Shown here in pieces: positions 58,126 to 64,000 of a DNA stretch of 64,000 nt. The translations under genes and the position numbers were made by a program. Every line of letters begins with the position of its first letter. Positions within the stretch are counted from its first letter, which is position 1. The stretch lies in NCBI GenBank assembly GCA_965204775.1, contig CBDBFH010000028.1, positions 124,001-188,000 of the forward strand, written 5' to 3'. The notes beneath the pieces were generated by a model. It searched no databases and had not been told where the DNA came from. It worked only from the letters and a program-made list of their open reading frames with translations. Source of the stretch: CBDBFH01 sp965204775. GTDB taxonomy: Bacteria; Pseudomonadota; Alphaproteobacteria; JAPOUT01; G958296285.

Positions 58126-60696
58126 TCAGGCGGCCTGCGCCTTTTCGATATTGAATGACAGGCCCGGCTTGCCGCCTCGGGTAATGCGGATCGCGGCGTC
58201 TTCGGGGATTTCGCCGCGCAGGAGGCGGCTGGCGAGGGGGTCTTCGACCTCGCGCTGGATGACGCGCTTGAGGGGGCGCGCGCCATAGACGGGGTCGTAG
58301 CCCTGGGCGGCGAGCCATTTGCGGGCCGGGGCGGCGAGTTCGAGGCTGATGCGCCGCTCGGCAAGGCGGGCGGCGAGGCGGGCGATCTGAATCTGGACGA
58401 TGGTATCCATATTCTCGCGGGTGAGGCGGTTAAAGAGGATGGTCTCGTCGATTCGGTTGAGGAATTCGGGGCGGAAGCAGGCGCGCACGGCGGCGTGCAC
58501 GGCCTCGCGGGTTTTTTCGGACGGGGCGTCCTGGGCGAGCGCCTCGGCGCCCAGATTGGAGGTCATGACGACCAGCGTGTTGCGGAAGTCGACGACCCGG
58601 CCATGTCCGTCGGTCAGCCTGCCGTCGTCGAACAGCTGGAGGAGGATATTGAAGACGTCGGCATGGGCTTTTTCGATCTCGTCGAGCAGGATGATCTGGT
58701 AGGGGCGGCGGCGGATGGCTTCGGTGAGGGCGCCGCCTTCTTCATATCCGACATAGCCGGGGGGGGCGCCGATCAGGCGGGCGACGGAGTGTTTTTCCAT
58801 ATATTCGGACATATCGAGGCGGCACAGGGCCTGATCGTCGTCGAAGAGGAATCCGGCGAGGGCCTTGACGAGTTCGGTTTTTCCGACGCCGGTCGGGCCG
58901 AGGAAAAGGAAGACGCCGGTGGGGCGGGCGGGGTCCTGGAGTCCGGCGCGGGCGCGGCGCACGGCGCGGGCGAGCGCGGCGAGGGCTTCGCTCTGGCCGA
59001 CGACGCGCCGGGCCAGGGCCTCCTCCATGCGCAGGAGTTTGTCCTGCTCGCCTTCCAGCATTTTCTCAACCGGGATTCCGGTCCAGCGCGCGACGACGGC
59101 GGCGACGTCATTGGCGGCAACCTCTTCGCCGCCCGCGCCGCCGCCATGGGCCTCGGCGGCGGCGAGGTCTTTTTCCAGCCGGGGGAGGATGGCATGGGCC
59201 AGTTCTCCGGCGCGGGCGAAGTTGCCTTCGCGCTTGGCCTGATCCAATTCGATCTGCGCGGCGTCGAGGCGCTTTTTGAGGGAGCGGGCGGCGCGCAGTT
59301 TTTCCTTGAGGCTGCGCCAGTCTTCGGCGCGGGCGCGGGAGTCCTCCTCCAGTTCGGCGAGGTTCTGGTCGAGGCGGCGGGCGCGGGCGCGCGCGGCGGG
59401 GTCGCTTTCTTTGGCGAGGGCTTCGCGCTCGATTTTCAGCTGAACGATTCGGCGGTCGATCTGCTCCAGCGCTTCGGGCTTGGAGTCGACTTGCATGCGC
59501 ACGCGGGCGGCGGCCTCGTCCATCAGATCAATCGCCTTGTCGGGCAGGAAGCGGTCGTTGATGTAGCGGTGCGACAGGGCGGCGGCGGCGACGAGGGCGG
59601 CGTCGGCGATTCGCACGCCGTGATGCATTTCATATTTCTGCTTGAGGCCGCGCAGAATCGAGAGGGCCGCCTCGCGGGAGGGCTCGGCGACCACCACCGG
59701 CTGGAAGCGGCGGGCGAGGGCGGCGTCTTTTTCGACATGTTTGCGATACTCGTCGAGGGTGGTCGCGCCGATGCAGTGCAAGGTGCCGCGGGCGAGTTCC
59801 GGCTTGAGCAGATTCGAGGCGTCCATCGCGCCGTCGGTGCGGCCTGCGCCGATCAGGGTGTGGAGTTCGTCGATGAACAAGATTACGTCGGCGGCGGCGG
59901 TGACTTCGCGCAGGACGGCTTTGAGGCGCTCTTCGAATTCGCCGCGATATTTTGCTCCGGCGATCAGGGCGCCCATATCCAGGGCCAGGATTCGCCGCCC
60001 GGCGAGGCTTTCGGGCACGTCATGGGCGACGATGCGCAGCGCCAGCCCTTCGACGATGGCGGTCTTGCCGACTCCGGGCGCGCCGATCAGGACCGGATTG
60101 TTTTTGGTGCGCCGGGAGAGCACCTGGACGGCGCGGCGGATTTCCTCGTCGCGGCCAATGACCGGGTCCAGTTTGCCCGCGCGCGCTTGTGCGGTGAGGT
60201 CGCGGGCATAGGTTTGCAGGGCGTCATAGGAGTCTTCGGCCTGGGGCGAGCGGGCGGGGGCGGCTTTGCGCATTTGGGTGACCGCGCTTTCCAGCGCCGG
60301 GGCGGTCACGGAGGCGGCGGCGAATGTGTCACGGAGCGCGCCGCTGCGGACGAGGGCGAGGAGGAGGCTGTCGGCGGTCAGATGTGTATCGCCGCGCTGT
60401 TTGGCGATGTTTTCGGCTTCGTCCAACAGGCGCGCCGCCGCCGGGGAGAGGTGTGGCTCAAGATCAGCGCCTGTGACGCGCGCGGCGCGCTCAAGAGACT
60501 TTGTGACGGCGGCGCGCAGAGGCGCAAGCCCGCCGCCTGCCCTTTCGAGGAGTTTCCCGATCAGATCGCCGCCCGCTTCGAGCAGGCCGTAGAGCAAGTG
60601 CATGGGCGTCACCTGCTGATGGCAGGCGCGGCGGGCGAAGGCCTGCGCGGCGATCAGCGTCTTGCCGACGCGCTCGGTATAGGTTTCCGGATTCAT
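58126..60696 (-). CDS. clpB: Chaperone ClpB
   Basis: Protein disaggregase of 856 residues that works with DnaK. Order: Clp N domain (NPETYTERVGKTLIAAQAFARR), nucleotide domain 1 (Walker A IGAPGVGKTAIVEGLALR, Walker B VILFIDELHTLIGAGR), a coiled-coil M domain (around residues 400-520, LKEKLRAARSLKKRLDAAQIELDQAKREG), nucleotide domain 2 (GPTGVGKTELVKALAGFLF, SEYMEKHSVARLIGAPPGYVGYEEGG) and a C-terminal D2-small domain. An ATP-dependent hexamer. Transcription likely begins at a sigma-32 promoter 62-90 bases upstream. Confidence 0.96.
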   Translation of the reverse strand: MNPETYTERVGKTLIAAQAFARRACHQQVTPMHLLYGLLEAGGDLIGKLLERAGGGLAPLRAAVTKSLERAARVTGADLEPHLSPAAARLLDEAENIAKQRGDTHLTADSLLLALVRSGALRDTFAAASVTAPALESAVTQMRKAAPARSPQAEDSYDALQTYARDLTAQARAGKLDPVIGRDEEIRRAVQVLSRRTKNNPVLIGAPGVGKTAIVEGLALRIVAHDVPESLAGRRILALDMGALIAGAKYRGEFEERLKAVLREVTAAADVILFIDELHTLIGAGRTDGAMDASNLLKPELARGTLHCIGATTLDEYRKHVEKDAALARRFQPVVVAEPSREAALSILRGLKQKYEMHHGVRIADAALVAAAALSHRYINDRFLPDKAIDLMDEAAARVRMQVDSKPEALEQIDRRIVQLKIEREALAKESDPAARARARRLDQNLAELEEDSRARAEDWRSLKEKLRAARSLKKRLDAAQIELDQAKREGNFARAGELAHAILPRLEKDLAAAEAHGGGAGGEEVAANDVAAVVARWTGIPVEKMLEGEQDKLLRMEEALARRVVGQSEALAALARAVRRARAGLQDPARPTGVFLFLGPTGVGKTELVKALAGFLFDDDQALCRLDMSEYMEKHSVARLIGAPPGYVGYEEGGALTEAIRRRPYQIILLDEIEKAHADVFNILLQLFDDGRLTDGHGRVVDFRNTLVVMTSNLGAEALAQDAPSEKTREAVHAAVRACFRPEFLNRIDETILFNRLTRENMDTIVQIQIARLAARLAERRISLELAAPARKWLAAQGYDPVYGARPLKRVIQREVEDPLASRLLRGEIPEDAAIRITRGGKPGLSFNIEKAQAA

Positions 60697-60757
60697 CGCA
60701 ATTCAGGCCCGCACACGAAAGATCAAAGCCGACGCGGCCAGACCGCATCTGCTTTTG

Positions 60758-60786
60758 ATATGGGAGCCGGCTTGCGCCGTTGCAAG
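60758..60786 (-). promoter_or_regulatory. Sigma-32 (heat-shock) promoter of clpB
   Basis: On the minus strand CTTGCA (60786-60781) and CCCATAT (60764-60758) are spaced by 16 bases, matching the alphaproteobacterial RpoH consensus (CTTG..., CCCATnT). The spacing and sequence are as good as expected for a strong heat-shock promoter. CTTGC also forms an inverted repeat with GCAAG 6 bases further on (60771-60786). The start of transcription would be about 55 bases upstream of the ATG. Confidence 0.75.
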
Positions 60787-60816
60787 TTGGCGGGCGCGGG
60801 GCGCGCGCCGGGCGGT

Positions 60817-61263
60817 TTAGCCTTCGGGGGGCGGATCGCCGTCTTCGCCGGGCGGGAGGGGCGGGGAGTCTTCGGGGGCGAATTCCGCCGGACGGGACGC
60901 GCCATTGGGGGAAGAGCGGGGCGGGCCATAGCCGTGGGGCGGGCGGCGGAAGCCCCGGTTCTCGCGGGGGCCAAAGCCTTGCTGCGCGCCCGCGTTGCCA
61001 TCGGGCGGCGGCGCCTGTTCCGCCGCCTGCGCGGCGAGGACAATGCGGTAATAATGCTCGGCATGCTGCAGATAATTCTCGGCCCGGATGCGATCCCCCG
61101 CCGCCTGCGCGTCGCGGGCGAGGCCCTGATAGCGCTTGCAGATATGGGCCGGGGTTCCGCGTATTTTTATATCGGGTCCGTTGCTGTCCAGGGTGCGCGC
61201 GGCCAGATTGGGCCCGCCCTTGCGGGGGCGATTGCGCGACCATTTGGAATTTTGCTGTCTCAT
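60817..61263 (-). CDS. DUF4167 domain protein
   Basis: A 148-residue alphaproteobacterial protein of the DUF4167 family. The conserved N-terminal block is clear: RKGGPNLAARTLDSNGPDIKIRGTPAHICKRYQGLARDAQAAGDRIRAENYLQHAEHYYRIVLAAQ. A Pro/Gly/Arg-rich disordered tail follows. The first 20 residues are basic (RQQNSKWSRNRPRKG), suggesting RNA binding, which is inference. It lies between prmC and clpB, the standard position. Function unknown. Confidence 0.9.
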   Translation of the reverse strand: MRQQNSKWSRNRPRKGGPNLAARTLDSNGPDIKIRGTPAHICKRYQGLARDAQAAGDRIRAENYLQHAEHYYRIVLAAQAAEQAPPPDGNAGAQQGFGPRENRGFRRPPHGYGPPRSSPNGASRPAEFAPEDSPPLPPGEDGDPPPEG

Positions 61264-61427
61264 GGGAAAACCTCAAGGAGAATGAAGGCTGGCAGTGCGC
61301 TTTAGTGATGCAGGGCGAGAGCCGGGGGCGCGCCGGTTTGCGCCATTGACGCAGCTTTGGGCACAGGGCTTTGAAGCCGAATCCGGTCTCACCCGGACAA
61401 AGGATCAAGAAAAGCGCTTATTTGACT

Positions 61428-62339
61428 CTAGCAGTCGGGCGGGGGTTGTCCAAGTTTTTTTTCGGCGAACGTCAAAGCGCGCAGATGTCCGGCGAGGTCT
61501 TTATGTCCGGCGATTCGGGCAAAGCCGGCGCGGGCGAAGATGGCTTCGACCGGGCGCGCCTGCTTCTGGCCGATTTCGAGGATGACGCGCCCGTCCGGGG
61601 CGAGGAGGGCGGGCAGTTGCGGGGCGAGGCGGCGATAGGCGGACAGGCCGTCGGAGCCGCCATTGAGGGCGGCATGGGGGTCATAGGCGGCGACCTCGCG
61701 GGGCAGCGCGGCGATCTGCTCCGCCGGGATATAGGGGGGATTGGCGATGATGAGATCGAAGGCGCAAAGCGGGCCGCCGAGGGCGGCGGCCCAGTCGCCC
61801 TGAAAGAGCCGGGCGCGGCGGTGGAGCGCGAGGCGACGGGCATTGTCGCGGGCGCAGCGCACGGCATGGGGGTCGCGGTCGGCGGCCCAGCCCTGCGCGC
61901 CGGGGCGTTCATGGAGGAGGGCGAGCAGCAGGCAGCCGGTGCCTGCGCCCAGATCGAGAATGCGCGGGGCAGGCTTGTCCTGAAGGGCGTGGTGGGCGGC
62001 TTCGATCACGGTTTCGCTATCGGGGCGGGGATCGAAGACGCCGGGGGGGAGGGCGAAGAGGAGGCTGCGGAATTCGCGCCGGCCCAGGATGCGGGCGACC
62101 GGCTCACCGGCGAGGCGTCTGGCGGCGGCGCGGCTCAGGCGGTCGCGGGCGCGGGAAGAGGCGCGGGCATGGGGAGCGGCGAGGAGATCCTGATCTGTCC
62201 AGCCGGTTGCATATTGGGCGAGGAGGCGGGCGTCGAGCAGGGGCGAGGGGATTTGGCGGCGGCGCAAGAGTTCGGCGACGCACCGGATCGCTTGATGGAT
62301 CGGGGCGGGTAGCGCCGGAGCGGCGGGCGGCGCGCTCAT
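61428..62339 (-). CDS. prmC: Release factor glutamine methyltransferase PrmC
   Basis: PrmC N5-methylates the Gln of the GGQ motif in release factors. The 303-residue protein has a helical N-domain and a class I methyltransferase fold: ILDLGAGTGCLLLALL (motif I), the catalytic NPPY in LIIANPPYIPAEQI, GRVILEIGQKQARPV and the usual C-terminus. Its ATG overlaps the prfA stop by four bases. The partner prfA is encoded just upstream. Confidence 0.95.
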   Translation of the reverse strand: MSAPPAAPALPAPIHQAIRCVAELLRRRQIPSPLLDARLLAQYATGWTDQDLLAAPHARASSRARDRLSRAAARRLAGEPVARILGRREFRSLLFALPPGVFDPRPDSETVIEAAHHALQDKPAPRILDLGAGTGCLLLALLHERPGAQGWAADRDPHAVRCARDNARRLALHRRARLFQGDWAAALGGPLCAFDLIIANPPYIPAEQIAALPREVAAYDPHAALNGGSDGLSAYRRLAPQLPALLAPDGRVILEIGQKQARPVEAIFARAGFARIAGHKDLAGHLRALTFAEKKLGQPPPDC

Positions 62340-63475
62340 GGGGCAGATTTGGGGGCAGCTTTGGGGACAGATTTGGGGGCGGCTTTGGCCTCGCCGGCGA
62401 AGGCGGCGAGGCGGGCTTCGCGGCGGCGGCGGGCTTCGGCTTCAAGGGCGGGCTGAATCAACGGGTCGAGACCGCCGTCCAGGATTCGCTCCAGCGCGTG
62501 CAGCGTCAGCCCCAGACGATGATCGGTCACCCGGCCTTGCGGGAAGTTATAGGTGCGGATTCGCTGGGAGCGGTCTCCGCTTCCGATCTGTCCGCGGCGC
62601 TGGCTGGCGCGGCGTTCGGCCTGTTCGCGGCGCTCTTTTTCGTAGAGGCGCGCGCGCAGCACTTTCAGGGCGCGGGCGCGATTCTTGTGCTGCGACTTCT
62701 CGTCCTGCTGAATGACGACGAGGCCGCTGGGCAGATGGGTGACGCGCACGGCGCTGTCGGTGGTGTTGACCGATTGTCCGCCGGGGCCGCGGGCGCGGAA
62801 GACGTCGATTCGCACATCCTTGTCGGCGATTTCGACCTCATGGGCTTCGGGTTCGGGCAGGATGGCGACGCTGGCCGCCGAGGTGTGGATTCGCCCGCCG
62901 GATTCGGTCGCCGGGACGCGCTGGACGCGATGAACGCCGGATTCGAAGCGCAGCTGGTCATAGGCGGCCTGCCCGGCGATGGCGGCGACGGCCTCGCGCA
63001 CGCCGCCGGTCTCGGAGGCGGACACGGAGATCAGTTCGGCCTGCCAGTTTTTGAGGGCGGCGTAGCGCTGATACATGCGCAGGAGATCGGCGGCGAAGAG
63101 GGTTGCCTCCGCGCCCCCGGTTCCGGCGCGCACTTCCAGAATCAGGCGGCTACGGGGGACGGGGGTTTGCTCTTGCAGGAGGGCGGCGAGTTCGGCTTCG
63201 CGCCGGGCGATGATGTGGGCGAGTTCGGCTTCTTCTTCTTCGGCCAGCGCGGCCAGATCGGGGTCGGCGGCGATTGCGCCGCGCTCTTCGTCCAGCGCGC
63301 GGGCGCGGGCGCGGGCGGCTTTGAGGGCTTGCGCCGGTTCGGCCAATTTGGCGAGGCGGGCGCAGTCGCGGGCGGCGGCGGCATAGGCGGAGCTTTGCGC
63401 ATCGAGCGCGGAAAGGCGGGCCTGCGCCTCGGTGAATTGCGCAAGGAGACGCTCAAGGCGGGCGTCGTCAATCAT
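62336..63475 (-). CDS. prfA: Peptide chain release factor 1
   Basis: Class I release factor that terminates at UAA and UAG. The 379-residue protein has a coiled-coil N-terminal domain, ILEVRAGTGGAEATLFAADLLRMYQRYA, the GGQ peptidyl-transferase motif in ARGPGGQSVNTTDSAVRVTHLPSGLVV and a recognition-domain region with PATESGGRIHTSAASVA containing the expected PxT-like motif. The C-terminus carries a KAAPKSVPKAAPKSAP repeat extension of about 25 residues. The start overlaps the ispG stop by four bases. Confidence 0.96.
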   Translation of the reverse strand: MIDDARLERLLAQFTEAQARLSALDAQSSAYAAAARDCARLAKLAEPAQALKAARARARALDEERGAIAADPDLAALAEEEEAELAHIIARREAELAALLQEQTPVPRSRLILEVRAGTGGAEATLFAADLLRMYQRYAALKNWQAELISVSASETGGVREAVAAIAGQAAYDQLRFESGVHRVQRVPATESGGRIHTSAASVAILPEPEAHEVEIADKDVRIDVFRARGPGGQSVNTTDSAVRVTHLPSGLVVIQQDEKSQHKNRARALKVLRARLYEKERREQAERRASQRRGQIGSGDRSQRIRTYNFPQGRVTDHRLGLTLHALERILDGGLDPLIQPALEAEARRRREARLAAFAGEAKAAPKSVPKAAPKSAP

Positions 63476-64000
63476 GCGGGGGCGCGAGCGCGGGCGGCAA
63501 CGAGCCGCTCGGCCTGCTCGACGAGGCAGGCGACCAGTTCGCGATTGGCGACCTTGCGCCAGGGCTTTCCGGCGATATAGACCATGCCGGCGCCTGAGCC
63601 GCCGCCGGTGAAGCCCAGATCGGTCTGCGCCGCCTCGCCGGGGCCGTTGACCACGCAGCCGATCAGCGACAGGGTCAGGGGGGTTTTGATGTGGGCGAGT
63701 TTTTCCTCGATCTCCTGGGCGACGGCGATCACGTCGAAGCCCTGCCGGGCGCAGGAGGGGCAGGCGATGACGGTCACGCCATGCTGGCGCAGGCCGAGGG
63801 CCTTGAGGATTTCCAGTCCGGCGCGGACTTCTTCGACCGGATCGGCGGCGAGCGAGACCCGGATGGTGTCGCCGATTCCCTCGCGCAGGAGGGCGCCGAT
63901 TCCCAGCGCGGATTTGATCGTGCCGCTGCGCAGCGCGCCGGCTTCGGTGACGCCCAGATGGAGGGGGCAGTCGATCTGCCGGGCGAGGGCGCGGGTGGCG
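63472..64000 (-). CDS. ispG: 4-hydroxy-3-methylbut-2-enyl diphosphate synthase (C-terminal part)
   Basis: IspG (GcpE) converts methylerythritol cyclodiphosphate to HMBPP in the non-mevalonate pathway using a 4Fe-4S cluster. Only the C-terminal about 176 codons are inside the window; the start lies to the right. Cluster ligands are present: CPSC in IACPSCARQGFDV and the third Cys in SLIGCVVNGPGEA, with the substrate loop TDLGFTGGG. The upstream part reads HLGVTEAGALRSGTIKSALGIGALL, as expected. It directly precedes prfA, whereas in many relatives hisS lies between. Confidence 0.95.
   Translation of the reverse strand, partial: ATRALARQIDCPLHLGVTEAGALRSGTIKSALGIGALLREGIGDTIRVSLAADPVEEVRAGLEILKALGLRQHGVTVIACPSCARQGFDVIAVAQEIEEKLAHIKTPLTLSLIGCVVNGPGEAAQTDLGFTGGGSGAGMVYIAGKPWRKVANRELVACLVEQAERLVAARARAPA

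Noticed and set aside
1..64000. CRISPR arrays, insertion sequences, integrases, phage genes
   Set aside because: No regular repeat-spacer pattern and no transposase, integrase or phage-like product seen; short repeats reflect biased codon use.

Overview
The window is a gene-dense, high-GC chromosomal segment from an alphaproteobacterium. The lineage call rests on several alphaproteobacterial markers: a ctrA, sciP (DUF1153) and chpT cell-cycle module, DUF4167 beside clpB, the rluD-rpoH pair, PetR/OmpR-type regulators, fbc-type petABC, hpnM/hpnN hopanoid-lipid transport genes, and a CcrM-type GANTC site in the ctrA promoter region. Gene order (uvrC-pgsA-moaDE; prs-rplY-pth-ychF; gshA-rsmE-ubiA) resembles the Rhodospirillales-like part of the class, but genus and species cannot be named from the sequence. 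No intergenic stretch reaches 300 bases (the longest are about 165). I saw no transposase, integrase, CRISPR array or rRNA.

Layout: 1-2924 uvrC (partial), pgsA, moaD, moaE. 2888-7763 ilvE, an OmpR/EnvZ-like two-component pair, proC, a YbjN protein and ubiK. 7870-10507 lgt, a MidA/NDUFAF7-like methyltransferase and pgeF. 10578-15574 prs, rplY, pth, ychF, two MaoC proteins and a dienelactone hydrolase. 15606-19883 (minus strand) mtnP, a VUT-family transporter and the bc1 operon petABC, divergent from hemF. 20881-25367 an unrecognised 322-aa protein, a CCA/poly(A) polymerase-type nucleotidyltransferase, a CesT-like type III secretion chaperone, a Nudix hydrolase, a DUF1285 protein and a GNAT acetyltransferase. 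25492-32770 a plus-strand catabolic cluster: SDR dehydrogenase, amidase, two tandem ferritin-like diiron proteins and two acyl-CoA dehydrogenases. 32780-38366 a block with a somewhat different codon look: thioredoxin-like protein, quinol NO reductase, msrA, a 77-aa protein, a glycerophosphodiesterase and a secreted haloalkane dehalogenase. It ends at a tRNA with anticodon CAT. 38445-40257 a PmtA-like methyltransferase and mnmA. 40424-42196 sciP-ctrA-chpT. 42230-46380 cysQ, hpnM and hpnN. 46301-51067 a BtuFCD-like ABC importer, tRNA-Glu and a BtuB-like TonB receptor. 51128-58106 a small membrane protein, rluD, rpoH, gshA, rsmE, ubiA and an M23 peptidase. 58126-64000 (minus strand) clpB, DUF4167, prmC, prfA and ispG (partial).

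How they work together: housekeeping translation, repair and cofactor genes are interleaved with a bc1 complex, NO detoxification and a cell-cycle regulatory module. RpoH (52416-53288) very probably drives clpB, because a good sigma-32 promoter lies directly upstream of clpB. The accessory signals most worth attention are the CesT-like chaperone with the nearby orphan protein, the duplicated diiron proteins inside an acyl-CoA catabolic cluster, the TonB receptor gene with no ATG, GTG or TTG start, and the compact ctrA module.
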